Shown: positions 10,790 through 22,679 of the stretch, one piece after another
Layout of the letters: each line of letters starts with the position of its first letter
How positions within the stretch are numbered: the first letter of the stretch is position 1
NCBI GenBank assembly: GCA_019671005.1
Contig: CM033726.1
Coordinates: 19,837,608 to 19,901,607 of the forward strand
Source: Hibiscus mutabilis
Taxonomy: Eukaryota > Streptophyta > Magnoliopsida > Malvales > Malvaceae
DNA: 64,000 bases
Direction: 5' to 3'
Made by a program: the position numbers and the translations under genes
Notes under the pieces: model-generated
Told to the model about the DNA's origin: nothing
Database searches by the model: none
The model's input: only the letters and a program-made list of their open reading frames with translations

Positions 10790-12066
10790 CTAGTAAGCCT
10801 TAACTCTCTCCTAAGAGTTCAAAAACGCCCTTTATCTAAAGGTTTGGTAAAGATATCCGCTACTTGATGCAAGGTATCTACAAACTCTAGAACTACATCT
10901 TCTTTTAAACATGATCTCTAATGGAATGATGTCTTATTTCTATATGCTTGGTTCTAGAATGTTGGATGGGATTTTTAGTGAGACAAATAACACTAGTATT
11001 GTCACACTTTATGAGAATGATACCTACATCAATTCAATAATCTACGAGTTGTTGCTTCATCCATAGGACTTGAGCACAACAACTATCGACCAAAATATAT
11101 TATGCGTCGGTAGTAGATAGCACAACACTATTTTGCTTTTTAGAAAACCATGAGATAAGCATGTTACTTAGGAATTGACAAGTATCGAAGGTACTCTTTC
11201 TATTGATCTTACAACCTCCATAATCCGCATCTGAATAAGCATGCAAACTAAAGGATGAGTCTCTAAGATACCAAAGACCTAAACAATGTGTATCTCTAAG
11301 GTATCTAAAGATTCTCTTAATGGCTTGTAAATGCGATTCTCTAGGACTAGCTTGAAATCTAGCACACAAGCAAACACTAAACATGATATTCGGTCTCTTG
11401 CGGTAAGATAAAGAAAAGATCCTATCATAGATCTACAAAGCTTAAGATTAACACATTTACCTCCTTCATCTTTGTCAAGCTTTGTAGAATAGCTCAATGG
11501 AGTGGCTTGAGGCTTCACATTCTCTAAACCAAACTTCTTGAGCATATCCTTGATTTAATTTGCTTGATTGATGAAGATTTTATGCTTCCTTTGTTTGATT
11601 TGGAGTCCCAAGAAGAATGAGAGCTCCCCCATCATACTCATTTCGAACTCACCTTGTATTAACTCAGCAAAATCTTGGCAAAGAGATTCATTAGTAGAAC
11701 CAAAAATAATATCATCAACATAAATTTAAACTACTAAGATATCCTTGCCTTTTCTTTTTATAAGAAGTGTAGTATCAGCCTTCCCTTTGTCAAAACCTTT
11801 TTCAACTAGAAAGTTTGATAATATTTCATACCAAGCTTTAGAAGCTTTTTTCAAACCATATAAAGCTTTTGAAAGTTTAAAAACATGGCTTGGATATTTT
11901 GGATCTTCAAAACTGGGTGGTTGTTCTACATACACTTTTTCATTTAAAAAAGCACTTTTAAAATCCATTTGAAAAAGCTTGAATTCATGAAAACATACAA
12001 ATGCAAGCATAATCCTAGTAGTTTCTATTCTAGCTACTGGCGCATAGGTTTCATCAAAATCAATTC
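10790..12066 (-). pseudogene. SIRE reverse transcriptase and RNase H, truncated and decayed
   Basis: RT copies element RNA into DNA and RNase H removes the RNA. On the minus strand the RT runs from IDFDETYAPVAR, FQMDFKSAFLN and LSKALYGLKKASKAWYE to a YVDD catalytic motif near 11720, just after an in-frame stop. RNase H follows with HAYSDADYGGC, later VLSTTDAEYI and the closing ADIFTKPLDKGRF segment near 10840. Frames change near 11550 and 11380, and stops occur at about 11100-11050. The N-terminal RT is cut at 12066, where the LTR of Tekay-1 begins inside the codons for GIDFDE. Text such as YGLKKASKAWYE fits SIRE. Confidence 0.88.
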
Positions 12067-14847
12067 TGTAATACCCCAATAATTGGTTAGCGATTAATTT
12101 GCAAAGAATTAAAAGTTGGTGGTTTTAGTTCAGTGACTAAAATGTAAAATGTTAAAGTTTGGTGACCAAAGTAAAAAGTTGAGAAAAGTTCAAGGGACCA
12201 ACAAGGTAATTTTCCCAATAATTATTTTTGTTCTATAAATAAATAGATCACATAAAGGTGTGAATCGAATATAAAATTGTTGGTTAGATTCGATGTTTTT
12301 ATTATTGGGAAATTATAGTTAAAGTTTAAATGAAATTCGGGTAATCGTATGAGCTCAGAATGTGATGAAATTTTGAAGGAAGCTGTAAGAGGACTTGAAG
12401 AATATAACATTTTGTTTTGGAATCGTTTTTAATCGATTTAGATTCGATTGAAGGTAGTATTTTAATATAGTGCACAAATGGCATTTTTGTGAATACATGG
12501 ATTCATTAATGACATTATAGTCATTTTGCCCATATTTTTTAATTAAAGATGATTATGGAAAAGTGAAATTAGTAGGTGTCAACACCTAATTAGATATAAT
12601 TAAGGGGCAAAATGGTAATTTTACTATTAAAGGATATTTTTATATTAGATAAAGGTTAAATAAGTGCCATTTGTCTTGTAGATTAATTGAAGAAAAAGCT
12701 AGAAATTTCTCTCATCTTTCTCCTCTAGGCCGAATTCAACACAAGCAATGTAAGAAATTTTTAATTCATTTTCAAGCATGAATTAGTTTATTTTTGGTTT
12801 ATGACATGAAATAGAGAATTAATCTCCATTGAATTCTCTTTCATTTGGTATAATTTTTGAGTGGTTTCCATGCTTATATGTTGAGATTAGAGATTAGGGT
12901 TTATGAAGAACAAGTTGAGATTTTGTGTTTTAAGGATTGTTTTAATTGGATTTGAGGTTGTGATGATGTTACATGCTTGAGATGATGAAAATTCCATGGA
13001 TTTTGTTTTAGGTGTTATTTGGGAACATTGAAAAATTAGGGGAAACTCTTGCAAAATTTTTATTTGAATTGGAAATGATGTTAGAAGCTTGAATATTATG
13101 TTTGGAGGTTGAATTTATGCTCGAATCAAGTTGGAAAAATTTGGAGAAGTGACCTTTGGTATTCGGCTTTTAAAAGAAATTAGGGGAAAATTATGGAAAT
13201 TTTTTTCCTAAGGCTAGAAATGGTGTAAGGATGATTTTGTAAGCTTTTGAGTGTTAATTGGATTAGTATGGAAGTTTGTAAAGTGTTGAGGACTAAATTG
13301 TATAGTTGGGGAAATATGTATTGAAGTGGAAAGTTGTTTTGAAATTGAAGTTGTGTGATAAAGGATTATTTTGAAAGATTTGGAAGTATAAGGGTTAACA
13401 TTGATGTTGTGAGATAAGATTAGTAATGAAAGAAATTGTAGGAATATTATTATTATTCCTAATGTATATTAAAGTTAGAATGATACTAACATATACTTTT
13501 AATCATATGTGTCGGTAAATGTTATTGTAGATCGTGAGCGTGACCAAAACCGAGAATCCATCAATCCTAAAGGTGAAGAAAAAGTGTAAGAGTAAAGTTT
13601 TATAGTGAGGCAACAAGTGTGCGTATTCCTACTTATTTTTGTTATGATATGAGGAAGACTTGCGATAAGTCAACCTCGAGTGTTGACAAGAAAAAGGATT
13701 TGAATCGTAAATTATATACATATTAAATGGCTTTGAAATGATTTATAAATTATTTTGGGTATGAACTGCCCAATGCATTTTTCTTATATATGTTATAGTG
13801 ACATGTCTTTATTTATTGATATTATTGAATAAGTGAAGAGATCATAATAGTGAATTGGTTAAAAGCCCATTGTATGGTTATTGAGATTCTTGGTATAATT
13901 TGGCATGCCAATGAGGTGGAGTATAGTGATACAGTGACGTGTTCTACAACTATGACCAAGTGATATAGTGATGTTGTTAAATTACAACAGTGATACAATG
14001 ATTTATTATGGCACAACAAATTAGTTGATGCCGCACATGTGCATACTCAATAGTGACTCACATACCATGTATTCTCATTTACTTTACATTGGGCTATAAT
14101 TTAATTAAGAGTGAAAGTGCAAAGAATGATTCAAGTGAAAATGAATCTTCAAATAAAGAATTGCTTTGGTATAATACTTGTTTTATATATAAATTTTGAG
14201 ATTTTACAAGTTACATAATAGTGGAACAACTTTGACAAGTCAGTTTTTACGATTTCATAATCCTATATGATATATATATTGTATTTTATTTGTTTATGTC
14301 ATTTCTTTACAGTAAAATATTTGAATTATTTTATGTTGCCTCACTAAGTGTATACATAGCGTGTGAGTGTTTCATGCGTAGGTAAAAGAGCGTAAGGAGC
14401 AGCAGCAGAAGACATCATCTATTTTGAAAGCGAAACATCAATATCAGTATGACATCTTCAATGTTACTTTTGATATTATTAGTTGGCATGTAAATTATAA
14501 ATGTTTTGAGCTGCTTTGATATGAATATGTTTAGTAAAAAGATAATTTAATCGTATTTTATTTGATATCCAAATGATCTTTAACTTAGGCAATTTTTAGG
14601 CAGTTCTATTAATTATGTGAATTAGAAGTAAACTGTCTAGTTGCTGCTTGAATCTAGGTTCAAATTTAACTTATAAATATTAAGTTTAAATTTTACGCGA
14701 TTAAATGTTATTTTAGTTAAAGAGTTAATTGTTTATACTTAAAAAAACAAAAAATTTTACCGATTTTTGAAATAAGAATTATTGTACAAGTGTCATGTGA
14801 CATCTCTAACTCGTATTCAGTGATGGATACGGGTAAGGGGTGTTACA
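12067..14847 (+). repeat. Tekay-1 5' LTR (2.78 kb)
   Basis: Starts TGTAATACCCC and ends GGGGTGTTACA, giving proper TG...CA ends. The first 970 bp pair with 19633-20600. GCCTCACTAAGTG near 14339 is a block shared with the other Tekay LTRs here (for example CCTCACTAAGTAC near 54261). No gene is supported inside. Confidence 0.9.
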
Positions 14848-14849
14848 TT

Positions 14850-14865
14850 TATTGGTATAAGAGCT
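14850..14865 (+). promoter_or_regulatory. Tekay-1 primer-binding site
   Basis: TATTGGTATAAGAGCT two to three bases after the LTR. It matches the iMet-type primer site TGGTATCAGAGC with one changed base (C to A). Confidence 0.75.
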
Positions 14866-15011
14866 ATAGGTTTAGCCGGTTCTCGGCGTAAATGGAAGTT
14901 GTTTTTGTTGAAAAGTGTGTACATGCCACTAGAATATCAATATTACTGATATGATATTTATATAATTGATGAATGTCGCTCCTTACTAATGTAGTAGTTA
15001 TGTGGTTATAG

Positions 15012-16100
15012 ATGTCTGAATCAGGAAGTTTTAGACGAGCTACGGAACAAGAGGTTTCGGAAGAAGCTGGCAGTGGAAATAATGAGGTTAATAATAACCC
15101 CCCCGGCTCAATCAGAACATGGAAGAGAACCAGCACAGCAGGGAATGCCTGTGTAAGATCAGGGGATCTTCTTTTAGGCTTTGGAAATGGTTCTGACACG
15201 TATTCAGCCACCAGCTCCCCCTGCTTCTCGGATGTCAATTGCTAAAGAATTAAAGAGTTTAGGAGCACCTGAGTTTAAAGGAGAAGCAGACGAATGTCAT
15301 GTGGTTACCGATATATGGCTAAACGATCTAAAGATCATGTTAGAGGGATTCCACTGCTCGGAGATTGATAAATTGGATGGAGCTGTCTCTTTACTTCGAG
15401 GTCAAGCTATATTTTGGTGGACAAATGCAACGAGGCACATTCATTCTGAGCGAGTTACTTGGCAATTCTTCTTGGAGGAATTCAAGAATAAATATATTGG
15501 AGATTAGTTTATCCGGGAAATGAAGCAACAATTCCTCAGTTTGAAGCAAGGAAATCGGACCATCTATGAGTATGAGTGTGAATTTAACAAGTTGAGCCGG
15601 TTTGCAGCATAATTGATTCCTACTGAAAAGGATCGATGTGATTGGTTTATTAAAGGTTTGAATAAGAGACGAAAAGAATTATTGGTGGCATTGAATTTTC
15701 CTACCTTTCAAGAGGTGGTGAATCGAGCCAATGCGATGGAACGCGTCTATTCAGAGGATATGACAGAGCAGACCTCGTAATCAATTGAGAGACCAAGAAC
15801 ATCTTCAGCTTCTTTTTCATCTAAGCATAATAAAGGTTCTGGTTTTTGGTATAAGAATAAATTTGGATATGCTGTATTTGCTCGTAAGGGAGTCAATGTT
15901 GGAGGAAATAGACAAGCTCATACAACTAATTCTGGTGCTGGTTCATCATCCAGTTTAGATCTTAGCCGAGTGATGTTTGTGGCAAACATCACCCAGGTGT
16001 ATGTTGGATGGTGACAAGAGCATGTTTTAAATGTGGAAAAGTTGGCCATTTTGTGAAAGAATGCCCTCTAATATCTAGAGAGAGACCTGTGCAGATAGAG
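15012..16100 (+). pseudogene. Tekay-1 gag, decayed
   Basis: Gag forms the virus-like particle and binds RNA. An ATG at 15012 starts MSESGSFRRA. A frameshift near 15180 leads to the retrotransposon-gag core (LGAPEFKGEADECHVVTDIW, RGQAIFWWTNA, LEEFKNKYIGD). Stops follow at 15505-15507, 15612 and 15778, then a Ser-rich linker. Two Cys/His clusters lie at about 15970-16070: CGKHHPGVC and the knuckle CFKCGKVGHFVKEC (CX2CX4HX4C), the latter intact but in a different frame. The capsid-like text WLNDLKIMLEGFHCSE fits chromovirus Gag. Confidence 0.8.
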
Positions 16101-16209
16101 AAATCTGCAGTGATGCCATAGAGGTGTAGAGGAAGAGCCGGATCTGGAAGACCATCTGAGTCTGCTTCACAGCTAGAAATACGTGCACCAGCCTGAGTTT
16201 TTAATATCA

Positions 16210-16560
16210 GGACATATAAGGATTGTGATGATCCAGAAATCATTGCAGGTACATTTTATCTTTTTGATAAGCCTGTATTTGTTTTGATTGATCCTGGTTC
16301 TACACATTCGTACATTAGCACTAAGTTGATTGAAGAAATAAATATCCTATTAGATTCTATCTCTAGTGATATAATAGCGACAAATCCATTGGTTCAGTGT
16401 TCGAAAGTGAAACGAATATATAGAAATTATCCGATAAAGGTGCAGGGAATAGAGTTTTCGGCAAATTTAATGGAGCTACCTTTTAAAGAATTCGAGATAA
16501 TTTTGGGAATGGATTGGTTATATTTTTATCATGACATTGTGGATTGTCATCTGAAATGAC
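16210..16560 (+). pseudogene. Tekay-1 aspartic protease
   Basis: The protease cuts the polyprotein. VFVLIDPGSTHSYIS carries the active-site Asp in the form DPGS where DSGS/DSGA is usual. ILGMDWLYFYHDIVDC is the conserved second block (usual form GMDWL). It ends at a stop at 16557-16559 and RT continues in another frame, so the fusion is broken. The segment is about 90 residues. Confidence 0.8.
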
Positions 16561-16689
16561 TAATATTGAGGGATTCGAAAGATGCTGAGGTAATGGTAGT
16601 TGGTGAAAGGATGAATACTCTATCTAATGTAATTTCAGTCGTTTCTGTGAAGAAGTTGCTATTAGAAGGTTGTCAACCTTTCTAGCTAA

Positions 16690-18110
16690 TATAGTGGATA
16701 CTCGAACTTCTGGAATTAAGTTGAAAGATATTCCTACTGTTCGAGAATACCTAGATGTATTTCTGGATGAGTTAGCAGGATTACCTCCATATTGAGAAGT
16801 AGAATTTAAAATAGAAGTGTTACCTAGTACTGCACCTATATCAATGGCTCCATATAGAATGGCTCAGACTAAGCTTCGAGAGTTAAAAGCACAATTGCAA
16901 GAATTGTTAGATTGGGGATTTATAAGGCCAAGTGTGTCACCTTGGGGTGCACCAGTGTTATTCGTGAAAAAGAAAGATGGATATATGCGATTATGCATAG
17001 ATTACCGCCAGTTAAATAAGGTGACCATGAGGAATAAGTATCCTCTTCCGAGGATTGATGATCTTTTTGATCAACTAAAGGGTGCATATGTGTTTTCCAA
17101 AATTGATCTTCTATCTGGATATCATCAATTGAAGATTCAGGAAGAAGATATTTCAAAGACGGCTTTCTAAACTCGGTATGGACACTATGAGTTTGTAGTG
17201 ATGTCGTACGGATTAACTATTGCTCCTGCAGCATTCATGGATCTGATGAATCAAATATTTCAGCCATATTTGGATTGATTTGTGGTGGTATTTATTGATG
17301 ACATTTTAGTATACTCAAAGACAAAAGAGGAACACGATGCTCATCTTCGTGTTGTTCTTCAGATCCTCCGAGAAAAGAAACTATATGCTAAGTTATCAAA
17401 ATGTGAATTTTGGTTATTAGAAGTTACTTTTCTCGACCATGTGGCTTCAACAGAGGGGATAAGAGTAGATCCCAAGAAAATACAAGCTATAGTTGAATGG
17501 AAAACTCTGAAGAATATTTTTGAGGTTTGAAGTTTCTTGAGACTGGCTGGTTATTATCGAAGATTTGTAAAGAATTTTTCGATGATTTCCTCTCCGCTAA
17601 CCAAGCTATTAAGAAAGGATATGCCATTCATTTGGACAGATAAGTGTTAAGAAAGTTTTGAATCGTTAAAGAGGATTTTAACTGAAGCTCCGGTATTGGT
17701 GCAGCCAGAATCGGGTAAAGATTTTGTAGTGTATAGTGATGCTTCTTATAACGGATTGGGATGTGTACTCATGCAAGAGGGAAAGGTAGTGGCTTATGCT
17801 TCCAGACAACTTAAGATGCATGAGAGGAACTATCCTACCCATGATTTAGAGTTGGCAGCGGTTGTATTTGCTTTAAAGATATGGCGTCATTATCTATACG
17901 GAGAACGATGTTATATCTATACGGATCATAAAAGTTTAAAGTATCTGCTAACGCAAAAGAAGTTAAATTTGAGGCAGAGAATGTGGATTGAGCTCCTAAA
18001 GGATTATGATGTGGTTATTGACTACCATCTAGGAAAAGTGAATGTGGTAGCTGATGCCCTCAGTAGAAAGACCTTTGCTGCCTTGAGAGCTATAAATGCG
18101 AGGCTTGCTT
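16690..18110 (+). pseudogene. Tekay-1 reverse transcriptase and RNase H
   Basis: The RT has PYRMAQTKLRELKAQLQEL, WGAPVLFVKKKDG, LCIDYRQLNKVT, YPLPRIDDLFDQL, FSKIDLLSGYHQL and the catalytic FIDD block (VVVFIDDILVYS), all in one frame. RNase H follows from about 17696 with VVYSDASYNGLGCVLMQ, THDLELAAVVFALKIWRHYL, YTDHKSLKYL and VADALSRK. In-frame stops lie at 16795, 17168, 17277, 17527 and 17647. Nearly all can be explained by one transition in a CGA, CAA or TGG codon. Apart from these stops the domains are full length and easily aligned by eye with the same region of Tekay-2. Confidence 0.9.
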
Positions 18111-19598
18111 TGAAAGAAAATGGTGCTTTGATTTTTGAATTAAGAATAAGACCTACTTTAGTAGATCAGATAAAGGAGCTTCAGAAAAGAGACATGGAAT
18201 GTTTGTCAAGATTTAAACAAGTTAAAAATGGTGAGACCAAAGATTTTGAAATTAAGTCTGATGGATGCTTGTATTACCGAGGAAGAATTGTTATTCCTGA
18301 AGATGAAGAATTAAAGAAAGAACTTCTCTTTGAGGCACGTTATAGTCCTTTGACCATGCATCTAGGTGGAATCAAGATGTATAAAGATTTAAAGAGTCGA
18401 TATTGGTGGCCAGGAATGAAAAGAGCTATAACTGAGTTTGTTTCAAAATGCCTGACATGTCAACAAGTAAAAGCAGAGCATCAGGTGCCTTCTGGTTTAT
18501 TGCAACCAATTTCAATTCCTCAATCGAAATGGGAATGAGTAACCATGGATTTTTGTATCAGGGCTACCTTTGACTCCAAGTAAAAAGGATTCAATTTGGG
18601 TGATTATTGATAGATTGGCTAAATCAGTTCATTTCATCCCGGTACGAACAGATTACTCTATGGACAAATATGCTGAGTTATATATTAAAGAAATAGTTCG
18701 ACTTCATGGAGTATCAGTTTTGATTGTCTCCGATAGAGATCCAAAGTTTACTTTCAGATTTTGAAAGTCTTTACATAAAGCTCTGGGTACTCGACTTAAT
18801 TTTAGCACAGCCTTTCATCCTCAAACAGATGGACAATCAGAGCGAACCATTCAAATTTTGGAAGATATGTTAAGAGAATGTGTGATTGAATTCAAAGGAT
18901 CTTGGGAGAAGTATTTGTCATTAGCTGAATTTGCTTATAATAATAGCTATCAAGCAAGTATCAAGATGGCACCTTATGAAGTCTTATATGGAAGTAACTG
19001 CAGGACTCCTTTGAATTGGTACGAGTTAAAAGATCGAGACATAGTTGGTCCTGCTCTTATTAGAGAAGTAGAATACAAGGAAAATATTATACGAGATAAT
19101 CTCAAGATAGCCGCCGATCGACAAAAATCATACGCAGACTTAAAGAGAAAAGAAATTAAATTTCAAGTGGGTGATAAAGTGTTTCTTAAAGTATCACCTT
19201 GGAAGAAAATACTGCGTTTTGGGCGAAAAGGAAAGTTGAGTCCAAGATTCATTGGGCCATATGAGATTTTAAAAAGAGTTGGTCCTGTGGCTTACCAACT
19301 TGCTTTATCTCTGGAAATGGATAAGATTCATAATGTATTTCATGTATCGATGCTTAGAAAGTATCGATCAGATCCTTCCCACATCATTACTCCAGAGGAG
19401 GTAGAGATTCTACCAGATTTGACATATGAAGAGGAATCGATCAGAATATTAGCACGTGGTGTCAAGGAACTAAGGAACAAGACAATACCACTTGTTAAAG
19501 TTCTTTGGCGAAATCACAAAGTGGAGGAAGCCACATGGAAAAAAGAAGATGATATAAAAGAACGGTATCCTTATCTATTCAAATCAGGTACGTTCTAA
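18111..19598 (+). pseudogene. Tekay-1 integrase with chromodomain
   Basis: The integrase has the His/Cys zinc domain (MHLGGIKMYKDL, CLTCQQ), the core with Asp in VTMDF, Asp in IVSDRDPKF and Glu in DGQSERTIQ, and a GPY/F-type segment (FIGPYEILKRVGPVAY). The chromodomain closes the protein: EILPDLTYEEESI, then ELRNKTIPLVKVLWRNH, EEATWKKEDD and YPYLF. Chromodomains bind modified histone tails and are thought to steer insertion into heterochromatin. Breaks are a stop at 18536 (usual Trp) with a frame change before 18570, and a stop at 18762 (usual Trp). From 18858 to 19598 the frame is open for 246 codons. Confidence 0.92.
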
Positions 19599-19620
19599 AA
19601 ATCCAAGGATGAATTTTCTT

Positions 19621-19632
19621 AAGGGGGAGAAT
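19621..19632 (+). promoter_or_regulatory. Tekay-1 polypurine tract
   Basis: AAGGGGGAGAAT immediately before the 3' LTR, 22 bases after the chromodomain stop. The same tract form precedes the Tekay-3 right LTR. Confidence 0.88.
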
Positions 19633-20600
19633 TGTAATAACCCAATAATTGGTTAGTGATTAATTTTCAAAGAATTAAAAGTTGGTGGTTTTAGTTCAAT
19701 GACTAAAATGTAAAATGTTAAAGTTTGGTGACCAAAGTGAAAAATTGAGAAAAGTTCAAGGACCAACAAGGTAATTTTCCCAATAATTACTTTTGTTCTA
19801 TAAATAAATAGATCACATAAGGGTGTGAATCGAATATAAAATTGTTGGTTAGATCTGATGTTTTTATTATTAGGAAATTACAGTTAAAGTTTAAATGGAA
19901 TTCGGGTAATCGTATGAGCTCGGAATGTGATGAAATTTTGAAGGGAGTTGTAAGAGGACTTAAAGAACATGACATTTTATTTTGGAATCGTTTTTAATCG
20001 ATTTAGATTCGATTGAAGGTAGTATTTTAATATAGTGCACAAATGGCATTTTTGTGAATACATGGATTTATTAATGGCATTATGGTCATTTTGCCCATAC
20101 TTTTTAATTAAAGATGATTATGGAAAAGTGAAATTAGTAGGTGTCAACACCTAATTTGATATAATTAAGGGGCAAAATGGTAATTTTACTATTAAAGGAG
20201 TTTTTTATATTAGATAAAGGTTAAATAAATGTCATTTGTCTTGTAAATTAATTGAAGAAAAAGCTAGAAATTTATCTCATCTTGCTCCTCTAGGCCGAAT
20301 TCAACACAAGCAAGGAAAACGATTTTTAATTCATTTTCAAGCATGAATTAGTTAATTTTTGGTTTATGACATGAAATAGAGAATTAATCTCCATTGAATT
20401 CTCTTTCATTTGGTATAATTTTTGAGTGTTTCCATGCTTATATGTTTAGATTGGAGATTAAGGTTTATGAAGAACAAGTTGAGATTTTGTGTTTTAAGGA
20501 TTGTTTTAATTTGATTTGAGGTTGTGATGATGTTACATGCTTGAGATGATGAAAATTCCATGGATTTTGTTTTAGGTGTTATTTGGGAATATTGAAAAAT
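19633..20600 (+). repeat. Tekay-1 3' LTR, truncated
   Basis: Starts TGTAATAACCC and follows the 5' LTR to the phrase TTTGGGAATATTGAAAAATT at about 20600. The remaining 1.8 kb of the LTR is missing. The junction leads directly into an inverted LTR scrap. Confidence 0.88.
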
Positions 20601-20908
20601 TCAGAAGGTCACCCAAAACTTTCTCTAATCTGAGCACGCTTAATAATTTTATTCGATCAAAATTTCATATTTCCTACAACATTCTAACCTCCAAAACTAT
20701 TACCAAAATCCTTACTCTGATCGTATCCTCATACTGAATAAAAATTATTTTTGGGAAAATTTACACTTAAGTCACTAAACTTTTACTAACTTTTCATTTT
20801 GGTCACTAACTTTTATCTTTTGTCATTTTAGTCACTAAGTTAGCCTTGTGCCAAAACCTTAGTACTAAATGACCCTTATATAACTTAATAAAATTTTTGG
20901 GGTATTAC
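20601..20908 (-). repeat. Inverted scrap of another gypsy LTR
   Basis: Read on the minus strand from 20908 it begins TGTAATACCCCAAAAATTTT and contains TTAGTGACTAAAATGAC and GTTAGTGACCAAAATG, resembling but not matching the start of the Tekay-1 LTR. It is therefore a related, different family, about 308 bp of the LTR 5' end. Its other end and internal region are not found. Confidence 0.65.
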
Positions 20909-22597
20909 ATTCAAGGTCTTGAGATCCTTGGCTTTGATGATTGTCGACGCCGTTTTTGTCCATGTCAAAATTGATTGGGCCTTCAAAGGCTCGTCATGGA
21001 TTGGAGTCGCCATCAATCATTTGGAGTTAGGTACGAGCGAAAAACTAAAAGTTTGGTCTACATTTGATCCGGAGTCAAGGTCAGGTTTGGGAGTCCTTTA
21101 CGTGTGGGGAAGGTTAGAACACCCCCACGATGTCAAAAATTGGTACCTAAAGGGGTTATGTTGTCTAAAAGCTACAAAAATGCACGGCTCAATTAATAGC
21201 ACATTATATTAAAAACGAAAAATAATATAAAATGATGTAAATTAATAAAAATTAAATTATACTTGAATATAAAATCATGCAAAAAAAACATGGAAAATCA
21301 AAATTGCAATAAAAGATAATAAATTCTAAGTTAAGTTGTAATCAATCATAAATTAAGCAAATTATTAGTCAAAATCAATTTAAAGGTCGAATTCAAAAAT
21401 ATTCGCAAAATTTTAAGATCAATTTATAATTAAGCGCCATATTTAATGATCAATTTAAACAACTTAAAATTCCATTGAAAACAATTAATTAATTAATGAT
21501 CTAATTGAAAGAATCTAATCCTAAAGGTCAAGTTAAAAATTAATTAACTAAACCTAAGACCTAATTGAACTAAATCAAAATCTAAAAGTAAAAATCATGA
21601 TCCAAACGCAAAGTACTTAAAAGCGGAAGGGCCTAAAGGGGAATTTCCCCTAAAGCCTAAAATTATGCGCAAGCTAAATCTCCTACACAGTGTCGTGTAA
21701 TGTTTCATTAAAAGGAGGGATTTAATGCGCTTTTTCATTCATTTATGTTAAAATAAAACAATGCCGTGTGGCATTTCAGGAATTGAAATTCTTTTTTTAT
21801 TCATTTACTGTTTTCATTTAGAAAACTAAAAGTTCTTTTCTCTCCTAATTTCTCTGCATTTTCCGATCGTCGCCGCTACCGCCGATCTAACTCCGACGAA
21901 GGTGAAAATTCAAAAGTAGTTACTTTTCTTGTTCATTTTCCTTTCCTAAACTCAAAAACCATGTTAGTTTTGGCAAAATCCCAACCAATCGTAGTAGATC
22001 TAACGTTAAGGTTTGAAATTTTGAAAAGTTTTACCTTCCGATTTTGAGAGTGCACCGTTAGATCGAGTTGCGTTTCAGATATAATAGCCTACTCGTGACC
22101 GCGAATCTCTTCACTATTCGGATTTCTCATCTATTGCTTCGTTCATTGAAAATTAAAGGTAGACGATTTGGCTTCTTTTTCCTTCTATTTCACCGGTCCC
22201 CTTTTCCAAATTCATTCGAACTCACTGCACTTTTTGCATCTTTAACACTTGTAAATTCGAATCCCTCTGATGCCTGTTATGTACATTCTATTTATAGTGG
22301 AAGTTTAGGGTTTTTTGAGCCTTTTAACCACCAGATTTGTAGGGAGGTAGTTGAATCTGACTCGGATTTGTGTGTGTGGAGTTAGATTCGGGAGTGACGT
22401 GCAAGGCAAATGAGTCTTCTCGGCAGTGGGCTCTACATGTAGCAGAAAAGGCTTGTTAGTGTTTTTGATTTTTTATAATTTTTTGTATTTTTTATATTTT
22501 TTGTATTTTTGCTTTTTTGTAAAGTTTATTATTTATTAAATCCACTAGACTGGGTTTGTGCTAAGTATTTGGCCCGATTAAAATTTTGATGCGTACA
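20909..22597 (-). repeat. Tat B 3' LTR (about 1.69 kb)
   Basis: The minus-strand start is TGTACGCATCAAAATTTTAA right after the tract GGGCAAAGAGAGACAGT; the end is not clear because an unrelated LTR scrap abuts at 20908. The Tat U5-like block sits at 20960-21150. The middle is AT-rich, with a T-rich stretch at 22468-22530. The CCGCCGATCT-like patch near 21865-21900 is part of the LTR, not a gene. Confidence 0.65.
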
Positions 22598-22613
22598 ACT
22601 GTCTCTCTTTGCC
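22598..22613 (-). promoter_or_regulatory. Tat B polypurine tract
   Basis: The minus strand reads GGGCAAAGAGAGACAGT against the LTR start, parallel to the Tat A tract at 3746-3760. Confidence 0.65.
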
Positions 22614-22679
22614 CATTACTCGAATGAGAGGGATGGAGCAAAGATTAGAAGCAACAAATTTTTCCAATGAGAAATAAAC

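Larger units (their letters stand above)
7376..12066 (-). mobile_element. SIRE-like Ty1/copia retrotransposon, 3' part
   Basis: Reading on the minus strand: RT and RNase H (12066-10790), a spacer, an extra env-like ORF (9889-8813), a polypurine tract (8460-8449) and a 3' LTR (8446-7376). An extra ORF between pol and the 3' LTR is known for SIRE/Maximus elements, and the RT text fits that lineage. Everything 5' of the middle of RT is missing: Tekay-1 inserted at 12067, and the other side of the break is not found after 20600, so it was deleted or lies elsewhere. Confidence 0.85.
12067..20600 (+). mobile_element. Tekay-1: Ty3/gypsy chromovirus (Tekay/Del), 3' LTR truncated
   Basis: Order: 5' LTR, tRNA-iMet-type PBS, gag, protease, RT, RNase H, integrase, chromodomain, PPT, partial 3' LTR. 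The two LTRs start alike (TGTAATA then CCCAATAATTGGTTAG) and remain closely similar for about 970 bp; the 3' copy then stops at about 20600. A chromodomain after the integrase defines chromoviruses and the long LTR fits Tekay/Del. It inserted into the SIRE RT; the five bases before it are AATTC, with no partner found. Confidence 0.92.

Noticed and set aside
20919..21212. 97-codon plus-strand frame
   Set aside because: It covers the inverted Tat U5-like block that is also present in the Tat A LTR, so it is LTR sequence.
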